The notes: generated from the sequence alone by a model not told the origin. Shown: positions 17,481 to 33,125, counted from the first letter of the stretch. The stretch is 52,144 bases of DNA from Actinomyces sp. ICM47 (GCF_000278725.1 NZ_ALCA01000127.1:1-52144); one strand, 5' to 3'. Numbers and translations are program-made.

Positions 17481-19028
17481 TTGGATATTGGAATCGACTT
17501 GGGAACTACCTACTCGTGCGTCATGCACCATGGGCGCGATGGGGTGGACGAGTTAATTCGATCGACCGACGGAAAGGAGATTACTCCTTCCGTGGTGTGT
17601 TTTGAAGCTGATGGATCCGTGTTGGTGGGAGATGCTGCGAAGAGGCAACTACGTATGGATCCGGATAATGTCGTGGTCGGTATCAAGAGACATATGGGCA
17701 CGAGCTTTGATCTCGAATTCCATGGAATTCGATATACGCCCGAAGCGATTTCTGGGATCATCCTCAAACGCCTCGTGATGGATGCGCAAGACCATTTTGG
17801 TGCGCGATCAACATCGCTGCGGGCAGTGATTACGGTTCCTGCTTATTTCGGAGTGGCTGAGAAGGAGGCAACATATGCCGCAGCCCGTATCGCGGGAATC
17901 GACTGCCTGGAGTTGCTGGCCGAACCGGTGGCGGCTGTTTACGCCTATGGGGTGGAGAAAGCGGGAGATGGCGGGTCCCTTGTCTTTGATCTGGGAGGAG
18001 GGACTTTTGACGTTGCTGTTGTAGGAATGGCGGACCGTCGTCCGAGGATCTGGGCTGTGGATGGCGAGACTCGGCTCGGTGGTCTTGACTGGGATCAGCG
18101 TATGTTCGATCTGTTGTGGGAGCGCCTCGTCACGCAGGGGATTGATGAGGGTGCCGAGTTCGATGAGGACTTTGCGGCTGCCCTGTCAACGGAAGCCGAA
18201 CTCCTGAAGAGGAACTTGAGTGTTCGTGAGGCTGGGAAGGTACGTATCCGTTACGACGGTCGTATGTATACCGTTTCCGTCACCCGTTCAGCATTCGAAG
18301 AAGCTACTTCTGACCTTGTTATTATGTGCATAGAGGCAGCGAAGCGTGTGCTAGCAACGGCGCGTGAGCTTGGTGCGCGTTCTGTCGAACGTGTCTTGCT
18401 CGTCGGGGGATCGACAAGGATGCCGATGATCCGCGCGGCGCTGGAAGCTGGTCTTGGACTGCCTGTGATTATCCACGATCCGGATAAGGCTGTGGCCAGG
18501 GGTGCAGCTGTCCTAGCAAGTATGGTTGGCGCAAGTAAGGGAGCGGGGCAATATCGTTCGGCGGGCATTTTGGGGCCCAAGACTGTCGCTCCTGTCCTCC
18601 CCAAGGCTATCGGCATTAAACTGTATTCCAGTAGCCTCCCGGTACGGCCAGAACCTTATGTGTGCTGTATTATTCCGCAAAACACGCTTCTTCCGGTTGT
18701 CAAAAAGCGTGTGACTGTGGCGACTGCACTCTCGAAACAGAGCAAAGCGCGGATTGAACTCTATGAGCAAGCGGGAGTCATCGTATCTGACGAAATAGAA
18801 GGAAACAGGCTTCTCTTCGACGGCGAGGTCACTGGAATCGCCTCCGCTCCTGCTGGCAGTCCAATCCATTTGGACGTGAGCGTGTCGATTGAGGGAAGAA
18901 TTGAGGTGGAAGCCGTGGACGGATCCACAGGGAAGACTCTGCGTGTGGATGCATTTATCCATGGAGTCGTTGATGAAGGTGAACTTGCTGAGCAGACTGA
19001 CAATGTTTCTGGGTTGATGGTTCTGTGA
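17481..19028 (+). CDS. Hsp70 (DnaK-like) chaperone, accessory copy 2
   Basis: This is a 515-aa Hsp70, clearly different from copy 1 yet sharing its architecture: GIDLGTTYS at residues 4-12, VFDLGGGTFD near 170-180, LVGGSTRMP near 310. Like copy 1 it has the beta part of the substrate-binding domain but lacks the lid. The start must be TTG at 17481, because residue 2 already begins the first strand of the ATPase domain and no ATG or GTG fits. The ribosome site is weak, so translation may be low. It lies 27 bp after the HerA gene and 56 bp before the vWA gene. A vWA partner suggests this copy serves a different client from copy 1, which sits with the GrpE-like protein. Confidence 0.92.
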   Translation: MDIGIDLGTTYSCVMHHGRDGVDELIRSTDGKEITPSVVCFEADGSVLVGDAAKRQLRMDPDNVVVGIKRHMGTSFDLEFHGIRYTPEAISGIILKRLVMDAQDHFGARSTSLRAVITVPAYFGVAEKEATYAAARIAGIDCLELLAEPVAAVYAYGVEKAGDGGSLVFDLGGGTFDVAVVGMADRRPRIWAVDGETRLGGLDWDQRMFDLLWERLVTQGIDEGAEFDEDFAAALSTEAELLKRNLSVREAGKVRIRYDGRMYTVSVTRSAFEEATSDLVIMCIEAAKRVLATARELGARSVERVLLVGGSTRMPMIRAALEAGLGLPVIIHDPDKAVARGAAVLASMVGASKGAGQYRSAGILGPKTVAPVLPKAIGIKLYSSSLPVRPEPYVCCIIPQNTLLPVVKKRVTVATALSKQSKARIELYEQAGVIVSDEIEGNRLLFDGEVTGIASAPAGSPIHLDVSVSIEGRIEVEAVDGSTGKTLRVDAFIHGVVDEGELAEQTDNVSGLMVL

Positions 19029-19084
19029 GAAGTATTCGTCACTATTCAAACCTTGATGACCGGTTGTGAAAGGAAGATATCGCT

Positions 19085-19699
19085 ATGGCAACGTGGACGA
19101 AGAAGGACTTCGATGCGGCTGGCGTCACAGAGTATCCTGTGGGTCCAGCATTGGATCAACTTAGGCGCAACTTTGGCGGCTCGGTTGTCCTCGCGCTGGA
19201 TGTGAGCGGCTCGATGGAGGGAGAGCGGATTGAGAAGGCTGTTCGGGGTTGTCGGCGTTTTATTTGTGAGGCAGTTGAGGCTAACTATTCTGTTGGGCTG
19301 ATTCTGTGGGACCATGGAATCAGCGGCTCTGTGCCAGTAGATTATGATCCTAGTGCCGCATACTGTCTGCTAGCCCAGGCAGCTATCGCGGGGGGAACCA
19401 ACATTGTCCCCTGCCTTGAGCTGGCGCACAGAATGCTGCTGGACGCACGTGCATCTGACATGGTTCTTGCTGTTTTCGGTGACGGTGACCTAGGGGACCC
19501 TTTCGAAGCGAGTCGTGTGGCTGCCAAACTGACAGCAGACGGTATCCGTATCCTCACGTGCGGCCTCGGCCAGTCGAGCGCCGAAAGTCTGGCCATCATA
19601 TCGACCGAGACATCGACTACACGTGTCGCGGAGACCAGCACTATCGCGGATTCGATCGCTGACATGGCGCGCGGTCTGCGTTTCCTTTCGCGATTATGA
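19085..19699 (+). CDS. von Willebrand factor A domain protein
   Basis: This 204-aa protein is almost entirely one vWA domain. The metal-ion-dependent adhesion site is intact: DVSGS at 39-43, the GGTN threonine in the middle, and the FGDGD aspartate later on. No signal peptide or membrane helix is present, so it is cytosolic. The layout resembles TerY-type single-domain vWA proteins, which act as metal-dependent assembly hubs with NTPases. It is the last gene of the operon, 56 bp after the second Hsp70, and a hairpin at 19798 lies between it and the convergent DUF262 gene. Confidence 0.88.
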   Translation: MATWTKKDFDAAGVTEYPVGPALDQLRRNFGGSVVLALDVSGSMEGERIEKAVRGCRRFICEAVEANYSVGLILWDHGISGSVPVDYDPSAAYCLLAQAAIAGGTNIVPCLELAHRMLLDARASDMVLAVFGDGDLGDPFEASRVAAKLTADGIRILTCGLGQSSAESLAIISTETSTTRVAETSTIADSIADMARGLRFLSRL

Positions 19700-19797
19700 G
19701 AGGAATACGGAGCGAGGCAGACGTCGACTATCTGTTAAGGGGAGCAAAGTGCTGACGCCACGAGGTGACGGGGCTGTTGTAATCGAGGGGAGTATCA

Positions 19798-19824
19798 GGC
19801 CGCCCACGCGTCGCGCGGGCGGCC
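19798..19824. terminator. Hairpin between convergent genes
   Basis: GGCCGCCC (19798-19805) pairs with GGGCGGCC (19817-19824), with three more pairs inside after one A-C mismatch. It lies between the end of the vWA gene and the end of the DUF262 gene and could stop transcription from both sides. There is no T tract. Confidence 0.5.
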
Positions 19825-19838
19825 CCAGCCGTCACAAC

Positions 19839-21842
19839 TCACGAGGCGAAGCGGCTCCTGTATTTGTCCCACAGGTCGCGCAGCTTCTTGCCGTCGGACT
19901 CGCGCACGAAGACGTCGAGGGCGGCGGCAGAGCTGTTGCCGGTCAACTCCTTGATGGCCGCGGAAGGAGAGGCAACGTCCGTGCCGTCGGGCAGGATGAT
20001 GGTGCCTTCGGCTGAGATGGTCACGACGTAGACGTTGCCGAGGTTGCGGCGTCGCCACACGAAAGTGTCACCGGGGGAGATGATGCCGGTTGCGACGACG
20101 TCGGCCAGGCGCACTTGGCGGCCGCGCGCGGCGGAACGCTTGTCGACGGCGGCCTCCAGCTCGGAGCTGGACAAGACAGACAGATCCACGCCATCGGAAT
20201 CGCGGCGAATGTCCCAATAGTCCAGGATGCTGCGCGTCAGGTAGGTCTGACGCAGCTCGAGGGCGGCGTTGCTGATCTCGCCTCTGTCGGAGGGGAGTGT
20301 ACCGACGATGAGCGCGCCGACTGTCGGTGCTTCGTGGAGTGCACGCGACACGGTGTCCCAGTCGGGTGCCTGGTTAACGGTGCGTGATTTGATTGTCGTC
20401 AGAACCAGGCCTCCCAGACGCCTGTTCCAAATACGAGGATCCACGTCGGCTGCGACGCCGCGGATCGCGGTGGTGGGCAGCCCCGCCAGGACTCCCAGGC
20501 TGCGTGGCAGACGAGCCGGGAATCCACCCTGGTCGGCGACCATCGCGTGGTAGAGCAACACCTTGCGGAGAGAGGACTGAGGCAGGGCGCTCGACAGCGT
20601 CTTGGCCGCCCGGTGGCGAGTATCGTCGGAGACCGCGCAGGCGGCAGTGATGGACTCGCCGTCCTCGACGGCGGCGATGAACTTGGCGATGATCGACTCT
20701 CGGGAACTCGGGACCAAGCGCGCGGCGACTGCCGTGCCGTACAGGCGCTCAAGCGAGGACATGAGAGAGGCGACCTCCTCGTCACTGCGCTCCACGCTCA
20801 AGATCGCCATGGCCGCCGGCTTCCAGTCGGATGCCTCGTACAGGCGCAGCAGCTGTAGGGATGTGGCGGCTGGGTGCCCGGCGAGGGACTCCAGCGTCGC
20901 CAGAGAGTACGCGCGAGCGTTGGGAACCACGACCTCGTCGATGAACTCCTCGCCGCTCTTGGACGCGAGGAAGGGGGTGAGGACCTGCTCGCCGAACGCG
21001 TCGATGAGGGCGCGCTTGGCGGGCGAGCGCAGGGCGAGGGTGAGCAGGTGCCCGAAGAAGGCGTCCGGGTTCTCCGTGCCCAGCGAGTCGATGCTCTGCT
21101 CCCACAGGGCCGCGTAGCGCGCCCGGGCGTCGGATTCGACGTGGGCGAGGACGCGCGCCTTGAAGATGTCGGCGGCCGACAGGGGGACGCCGCGCGTGTT
21201 GAGCACCGCGAAAATGCGGTGCGCGGCCTGGTAGGAGTCGGTCGACACCTCGATGAGGGAGACCTGCAGCATGAGGTACTGGACGAAACTCTGGATCTCG
21301 TCCGGTGCCAGCACATCCGGGTCGCTCAGCACGTCGAGCATCGCCCGCGCGTTGTCGTTGATGCGGCGCACCGAGGCCGGGGTCAGCGCACTCGCGTCGA
21401 CGTCAAGTAGAGAATCGATATTGTCGCCGACGATGAACGTGTCGAAGAACTCGCGGTCACATTCGCGCACGAGCAGGCGCGGCCGCTCGTCCAAGCCCTT
21501 GAAGGTCGACTCAGCGATGCTCAGGCGTTTACTGAGGTCGCCGTGCAGTCCGGAACCGACACCCGCCAGGTGACGCAGGAGCGCCAAGAGGATGCACAGC
21601 GTCGTCATGCGCTGCTGCCCGTCGATGATATCCACGTCGTCGCCGCTGGGGTGCTGCACGAGCACAGCCGAACCCAGGAAGTAGTCGCCGTCGTTCGTGC
21701 GCCACGCGCCCAGCAGGTCATTGACCAGGGCGATTGCCTGCGGCTCCTCCCACACGTAGGGGCGCTGGAAGTCGGGGATCTGGTACTGCCTGTCTCCGGT
21801 CAGCAGGGCGTCGATGGACTTCTGTGTCGTCGTGAGGGTCAT
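19839..21842 (-). CDS. DUF262 (GmrSD-type) protein with C-terminal RAMA domain
   Basis: This is a 667-aa protein. The N-terminal DUF262 domain, related to ParB and to the GmrS half of type IV restriction enzymes, shows IPDFQRPYVW at 22-31 and DGQQRMTTL from 74, plus the NTRGVPLSAADIFKA motif further on. The region after it is helical. The last 90 residues look like a RAMA domain (ISPGDTF...GTIILPDGTDVASPSAAIKELTG), thought to read or bind modified DNA. I do not see the HIxPQ-type HNH nuclease (DUF1524) that usually completes GmrSD proteins, so cleavage may need a partner. The gene is convergent with the accessory operon. A TATACT box on its strand (21889-21884) is a possible -10. Confidence 0.82.
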   Translation of the reverse strand: MTLTTTQKSIDALLTGDRQYQIPDFQRPYVWEEPQAIALVNDLLGAWRTNDGDYFLGSAVLVQHPSGDDVDIIDGQQRMTTLCILLALLRHLAGVGSGLHGDLSKRLSIAESTFKGLDERPRLLVRECDREFFDTFIVGDNIDSLLDVDASALTPASVRRINDNARAMLDVLSDPDVLAPDEIQSFVQYLMLQVSLIEVSTDSYQAAHRIFAVLNTRGVPLSAADIFKARVLAHVESDARARYAALWEQSIDSLGTENPDAFFGHLLTLALRSPAKRALIDAFGEQVLTPFLASKSGEEFIDEVVVPNARAYSLATLESLAGHPAATSLQLLRLYEASDWKPAAMAILSVERSDEEVASLMSSLERLYGTAVAARLVPSSRESIIAKFIAAVEDGESITAACAVSDDTRHRAAKTLSSALPQSSLRKVLLYHAMVADQGGFPARLPRSLGVLAGLPTTAIRGVAADVDPRIWNRRLGGLVLTTIKSRTVNQAPDWDTVSRALHEAPTVGALIVGTLPSDRGEISNAALELRQTYLTRSILDYWDIRRDSDGVDLSVLSSSELEAAVDKRSAARGRQVRLADVVATGIISPGDTFVWRRRNLGNVYVVTISAEGTIILPDGTDVASPSAAIKELTGNSSAAALDVFVRESDGKKLRDLWDKYRSRFAS

Positions 21843-21994
21843 GGAGGCCTACATCCTCGTCGGGGGACTTTACTCTACTCGGAAGTATAACGATGTTTAT
21901 TTGGTATGTGTCTAAGCGGGACGAGGCCTGGGCACCCCTCGCTCCTCCGCGCGCCCTGTGTGTGGCAGGGTGGGGATAGCATGGTGCGTACGTA

Positions 21995-22900
21995 GTGGGA
22001 GCCTCTCGCGCGGTGGCAGTGGAACGGAACGGGGATGCGTCGATGGAGACGATAAGAAAGACGGATAGCCGTCGCGGGCGGATCGCCTACGAGGTTGCGG
22101 GCCTCGCATGGCTCGCCGAGGCCTCGGACCCCGGGGCGGCGGTCGTGCCCGTGCTCGATTACGGGGCGACGTGGCTGGAGGAACCTCGCGTGGTCTCGGT
22201 ATCACCATCGGCGAAGGATGCCGAAGCATTCGGCCGCGCCCTTGCCCACACGCACGCTGCCGGTGCCACGCACTTGGGTGCCGCCCCCGACGGGTACGCG
22301 GGTGACGGCTGGATGGGGGAGGCTCACCTCTCCCTCCCTGAACGCCCGAGCGCTCGCGGCGAAGCGGGCGGCGCGAACCGCGCGGATTCTGCCGAGGCCA
22401 CCCCGGCCTCGTCCCCTCGCGAGTCGTGGGGAGCGTTCTATGCGCGTGAGCGAATCGCGCCGTACCTGGACACGCGCGTCTTCACCGCCTCCGAGCGGCA
22501 CCTCATCGAGCGGCTGTGCGAGCTCCTCGACTCCGGCGACCTCGACCACGGCCAGCCGCGCTTGGTCGCGGACGCGATCGCTCGGCGCGAGGACGTCGGT
22601 GCCGCGCGCACCCACGGCGACCTGTGGAACGGCAACGTCATGTGGACGCCCGGCGGAGCCGTCCTCATCGACCCCGCCGCGCAGGGCGGGCACGCCGAGG
22701 AGGACCTCGCTGCCCTCGCCGTCTTCGGCTGCCCGCACTATGAGCGCATCCTCGCCGCCTACGACGAGGCCTCGCCCCTGGAGGACGGCTGGTGCGAGCG
22801 CATCGCCCTGCACCAGGCGCACATCATCATGATCCACTGCGCCGTCTTCGGGCGCACCTACGTGCCCGACGCGGTGGCAATCGCCCGGCGGTACGCCTAA
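21995..22900 (+). CDS. Fructosamine kinase / ketosamine-3-kinase family protein
   Basis: This is an aminoglycoside-phosphotransferase-fold kinase of about 301 aa. The catalytic loop HGDLWNGN (207-214) and the following LIDPAAQGGHAEEDLA metal-binding stretch are diagnostic of the fructosamine kinase family, which phosphorylates sugars attached to amines so that glycated proteins or metabolites can be repaired. The N-terminal lobe is short, and the usual FVK lysine strand is hard to see; IRK near 19-22 may stand in. The start is uncertain: GTG at 21995 gives the AVAVER strand expected of the family, while ATG at 22043 would remove it, and neither has a good ribosome site. Codon use is strongly GC-rich, unlike the accessory operon. 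Confidence 0.82.
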   Translation: MGASRAVAVERNGDASMETIRKTDSRRGRIAYEVAGLAWLAEASDPGAAVVPVLDYGATWLEEPRVVSVSPSAKDAEAFGRALAHTHAAGATHLGAAPDGYAGDGWMGEAHLSLPERPSARGEAGGANRADSAEATPASSPRESWGAFYARERIAPYLDTRVFTASERHLIERLCELLDSGDLDHGQPRLVADAIARREDVGAARTHGDLWNGNVMWTPGGAVLIDPAAQGGHAEEDLAALAVFGCPHYERILAAYDEASPLEDGWCERIALHQAHIIMIHCAVFGRTYVPDAVAIARRYA

Positions 22901-22903
22901 ACC

Positions 22904-22950
22904 ACGAGGCCGGGGCCAGGCCGCGTCGCGCGACTCAGCCCCGGCCTCGT
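22904..22950. terminator. Bidirectional hairpin terminator, GACGAGGCC-type
   Basis: ACGAGGCCGGGGC (22904-22916) pairs perfectly over 13 bp with GCCCCGGCCTCGT (22938-22950). It begins 3 bp after the kinase stop and lies between it and the end of the convergent poxB. Similar hairpins occur elsewhere in the window. Confidence 0.7.
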
Positions 22951-22978
22951 CCCCTGAGAGCCTCCCGAGGGGAGGGGC

Positions 22979-24721
22979 CTACAGGCGCGGGATGTTGCGC
23001 ATGTTGGAGGTCGCCATCGAGAAGGCTTCGGCGATGCCACGGTTGAGGACGATCTTGCTCATTGCGGTCGCAAAACCGACGACCTGGCCGCCCGTGATGG
23101 CCGGCGGGAGGGAGAGGGCGTTCGGGTCCGTGATGACCTCGACGAGGGCCGGGCCGGGCGCTGCGAAGGCCTCGCGGTACGCGGCCTCCAGGCGAGACGC
23201 ATCCTCGACACGCTCCGCGTGGAAGCCAATTGCGCGAGCGATCTCCGCGTAATTCGTATCCGGGACATCCGTCTGGAAGTCCGGGAGGCCGTTGACCAGC
23301 ATCTCCAGCTTCACCATGCCCAGCGTCGAGTTGTTGAAGACGACCACCTTGACGGGCAGGTTGTACATCGTCGCGGTGATCAGCTCGCCGAGCAGCATCG
23401 ACAGGCCACCGTCACCCGATACCGACACGACTTGGCGATCCGGGTAGGCGACCTGGGCACCCAGGGCCATCGGCAGGGCGTTCGCCATCGAGCCGTGCAG
23501 GAGCGAACCGATGATGCGGCGCGTGCCGAGCGGATCGATGTAGCGGGCGGTCCACACGTTGCACATGCCCGTATCCGCCGTAACAATCGCGTCCTTCGCA
23601 GCCGTCTCGTTGAGCAGATGCGCGGCGTACTCGGGGTGGATCGGACGCATCTTCTCCACGTTGCGCGTGTAGGCGCCCACGGGAGCGTGCATGATCTCCG
23701 AGTGCTTCTTGATCTTGGCTTTCAGGAAAGAATCGGAGCGACCTGCGCGCAGGTGGGGGAGGAGCGCCTCAATGAAGGGCTTGACCTGAGCGTGAATCGC
23801 GAGGCCAACGTCCGTGCGGCGACCCAGCTTCTCCGCGTGCGTGTCCACCTGAATGGTCGGGGTATCGGGCAGGAACTGGTCGTAGGGGAAGTCGGTGCCC
23901 AGCAGAACCAACACATCGGCGTCGTTCATGCCCTCCGCGGCCGCACCGTAGCCCAGCAGGCCCGTCATGCCCACGTCGAAGGGGTTGTCGTACTGGATGA
24001 AGTGCTTGCCGCGCAGAGAGTGGCCGATCGGGGCCTTGAGCGCGTCGGCCAGGGCGATAACCTCGTCGTGGGCGCCCTCGACGCCCGCGCCGGCGAAGAT
24101 CGCGACCTTGTCCGCCTTATTCAGGAGGGCTGCGGCCTCGTCGATATCCGCCGGGTTCGGGGCCAGCGTCGCCGGGCGCGCGGGCGCATAGGTGGGAACG
24201 TGCTCGACGGCCTTGAGGTCGGAGACGTCACCGGGCAGAGTGATGATCGACACGCCGCCCAGACCGACCGCGTGGCGGATCGCCGAGTTCACGGTGCGCG
24301 GCGACTGTGCCGCGGAGGAGATCAGCTCGTTGTAAACCGAGCACTCCTCGAAGATACGGTCCGGGTGCGTTTCCTGGAAATAGGTGGAGCCGATCTGGAC
24401 GCTCGGGATGTGCGAGGCAATGGCCAGGACAGGCGCGCCCGTGCGGTTCGCGTCGTACAGACCGTTGATGAGGTGCAGGTTGCCCGGGCCGCATGAACCC
24501 GCGCACACGGCGAGTTTGCCAGTCAGCTGAGCCTCGGCCGAAGCAGCGAACGCCGCCGCCTCCTCGTGGCGGACGTGAATCCAGTCGATGCCGCCCTTCT
24601 TCGAGCCGCCGGTCTTGCGCACGGCGTCGACGATGGGGTTGAGCGAATCGCCGACAATGCCGTAGATCCGATGGACTCCCGCGTCGACGAGCTGGGCCAC
24701 GATCTGTTCCGCGACGTTCAT
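22979..24721 (-). CDS. poxB: Pyruvate dehydrogenase (quinone) / pyruvate oxidase
   Basis: This 580-aa thiamine-diphosphate enzyme oxidatively decarboxylates pyruvate to acetate or acetyl phosphate. The N-terminal PYR domain starts AEQIVAQLVDAGVHRIYGIVGD and includes the catalytic glutamate in the RHEEAAAFAASAEAQ region. The FAD-binding middle domain follows, then the C-terminal PP domain with the TPP/Mg motif starting GDGG at about 436-439 and ending in FNN. The sequence fits PoxB better than acetolactate synthase: it contains the HPEYAAHLLNE segment and has no ilvN-like regulatory neighbour. Whether it donates electrons to quinone or to oxygen, making peroxide, cannot be decided here. An AAGGAG site precedes the ATG at 24721. 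The gene is single and monocistronic. Confidence 0.88.
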   Translation of the reverse strand: MNVAEQIVAQLVDAGVHRIYGIVGDSLNPIVDAVRKTGGSKKGGIDWIHVRHEEAAAFAASAEAQLTGKLAVCAGSCGPGNLHLINGLYDANRTGAPVLAIASHIPSVQIGSTYFQETHPDRIFEECSVYNELISSAAQSPRTVNSAIRHAVGLGGVSIITLPGDVSDLKAVEHVPTYAPARPATLAPNPADIDEAAALLNKADKVAIFAGAGVEGAHDEVIALADALKAPIGHSLRGKHFIQYDNPFDVGMTGLLGYGAAAEGMNDADVLVLLGTDFPYDQFLPDTPTIQVDTHAEKLGRRTDVGLAIHAQVKPFIEALLPHLRAGRSDSFLKAKIKKHSEIMHAPVGAYTRNVEKMRPIHPEYAAHLLNETAAKDAIVTADTGMCNVWTARYIDPLGTRRIIGSLLHGSMANALPMALGAQVAYPDRQVVSVSGDGGLSMLLGELITATMYNLPVKVVVFNNSTLGMVKLEMLVNGLPDFQTDVPDTNYAEIARAIGFHAERVEDASRLEAAYREAFAAPGPALVEVITDPNALSLPPAITGGQVVGFATAMSKIVLNRGIAEAFSMATSNMRNIPRL

Positions 24722-24751
24722 GCCATCTCCTTAAAATTATTGGCTGTGACC

Positions 24752-24781
24752 TTGTCAAATCACCATAGGCATGACTAAGGT
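24752..24781 (+). promoter_or_regulatory. Candidate promoter of tRNA-CAU
   Basis: TTGTCA (24752-24757), an 18-nt spacer and TAAGGT (24776-24781) resemble the tRNA-Ala promoter's TAAGGT box. It would give a leader of about 75 nt before the tRNA. The divergent poxB start is only 30 bp away. Confidence 0.35.
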
Positions 24782-24861
24782 CCTATGTCGCTGTGGCGTG
24801 ACCGACGGATCAGGGAGGGTGTCGGTGGAAGAGCGGCGTCTTCCTCCGCTAAGATGGCCAC

Positions 24862-24935
24862 GCCCCAATAGCTCAGTCGGTCAGAGCAGCGGACTCATAA
24901 TCCGTGGGTCGTCGGTTCAAGCCCGACTTGGGGCA
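24862..24935 (+). tRNA. tRNA with CAU anticodon (elongator Met or Ile2)
   Basis: The acceptor stem GCCCCAA pairs with TTGGGGC. The anticodon arm is GCGGA CTCATAA TCCGT, giving CAU, and the T arm is GTCGG TTCAAGC CCGAC. It is not the initiator, because the acceptor begins with a proper G-C pair and the anticodon stem lacks the GGG/CCC run. CAU with this loop fits either elongator methionine or the lysidine-modified isoleucine tRNA that reads AUA; I cannot separate them by eye. The 3' CCA is not fully encoded (CCG). The 3' third of the gene is duplicated 478 bp downstream. Confidence 0.9.
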
Positions 24936-25000
24936 CCGTTAGCCACAACTGGGAGCCGCACCCGCCGCACCTGACGGGCAAGTCGGCCACGGCCTCGTCG
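24907..25000 (+). repeat. 94-bp direct repeat, copy 1 (tRNA 3' part and flank)
   Basis: This copy covers the last 29 bases of the CAU tRNA and 65 bases of the downstream flank. It matches 25385-25478 at 88 of 94 positions without gaps. The mismatches are one in the tRNA part and five in the flank. Confidence 0.93.
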
Positions 25001-25081
25001 ATGGCGCTGGCCTCGGATTGTGCCTTGCGGTTTTGTTGATCCCCGTATGGTGGATTGTGAGGTCGTTGAGCGGAGGACCGT

Positions 25082-25273
25082 ATGAGCGACGAAATTCCCG
25101 ATGGTTTCTATGACTTTGACGAGGTGGTGCGCGAAGCGCGCGCCACATACACGCCCGAGGAACTGGCGCGGGAGCGCGAGTTGGAGGAGCGCGCTGAGGA
25201 ACAGCTTGAACGTGCTGAACTCGTCTACGCGATGCGCGCGGGCGCCCCTAGCAGCGTTGTTCATAAACCGTGA
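25082..25273 (+). CDS. Short XRE-antitoxin-like ORF, probably truncated
   Basis: This 63-aa protein has a GGAGG ribosome site about five bases before the ATG. The sequence begins MSDEIPDGFYDFDEVVREA, continues with YTPEELARERELEERAEEQ and reaches ERAELVYAMR. This resembles the N-terminal helix of HigA/XRE-type antitoxins, in which the helix-turn-helix starts right after such an LVYALR segment. Here the frame diverges into GAPSSVVHKP and stops, so the DNA-binding domain is missing. It lies between the two copies of the tRNA-derived repeat, which points to remnant mobile DNA. It could also be a genuine small acidic protein. Confidence 0.45.
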   Translation: MSDEIPDGFYDFDEVVREARATYTPEELARERELEERAEEQLERAELVYAMRAGAPSSVVHKP

Positions 25274-25509
25274 AACGATTGTCCAGCCTGTCTCGCGTGG
25301 TGGCGGCGCCTGTAGTCCGTCGTTAACATAGTGACCCGCGACCAATTGCAAGCGTAGTGATCGGTCGTCAGTCGCCCTGATGTCGGTCGTCGGTTCACGC
25401 CCGACTTGGGGCACCGCCAGCCACAACTGGGAGCCGCACCCGCCGCGCCTGACGGGCAAGCCGACCACGGCCTCGTCGTCGTGAATCCCTGCACATAACA
25501 CACTCAGCC
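25274..25509. other. Intergenic remnant with second tRNA-derived repeat copy
   Basis: This stretch contains no gene I can support. Copy 2 of the tRNA-derived repeat occupies 25385-25478. The remainder shows no reading frame with a ribosome site. The rpoB promoter starts at 25510. Confidence 0.7.
25385..25478 (+). repeat. 94-bp direct repeat, copy 2
   Basis: This is the second copy of the tRNA 3' end and its flank, 478 bp downstream of copy 1. It carries one change in the T loop (A to C, matching 24920) and cannot form a tRNA, because the 5' half is absent. Confidence 0.93.
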
Positions 25510-25538
25510 TTGACTCGCGATGGGAGTCACGGTAGGCT
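25510..25538 (+). promoter_or_regulatory. Promoter of rpoB-rpoC
   Basis: TTGACT (25510-25515), a 17-nt spacer and TAGGCT (25533-25538) form a strong actinobacterial sigma-A promoter. Transcription should begin near 25545, leaving a leader of about 125 nt before the rpoB start. Confidence 0.75.
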
Positions 25539-25670
25539 GAGTATTTGCGCCTTATCATGCCCGAGGTGACCCGTATCCAGCCGTCGTAACAGGCGCTTGA
25601 CGGACCAGGACGCGTCAGATAATGGGTGATAAGGAAGCGTGCGCACCGTAACAGCAGGGAAGGACCCCCT

Positions 25671-29147
<3,477 letters not shown>

Positions 29148-29162
29148 TAGGGAGAGATAACT

Positions 29163-33065
<3,903 letters not shown>

Positions 33066-33088
33066 TCCGGTTTCGTGACCGCTTGGGG

Positions 33089-33125
33089 CCCCGGCCTCGT
33101 CCGTACACACGTGACGAGGCCGGGG
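33089..33125. terminator. Terminator hairpin after rpoC, GACGAGGCC-type
   Basis: CCCCGGCCTCGTC (33089-33101) pairs over 13 bp with GACGAGGCCGGGG (33113-33125), with an 11-nt loop. No T tract follows. It shares its stem sequence with the hairpin after the fructosamine kinase gene. Confidence 0.75.

Noticed and set aside
2199..19699. Prophage or conjugative element
   Set aside because: There is no integrase, capsid, portal, relaxase or secretion gene among the 13 products; the HerA-type ATPase alone does not indicate conjugation.
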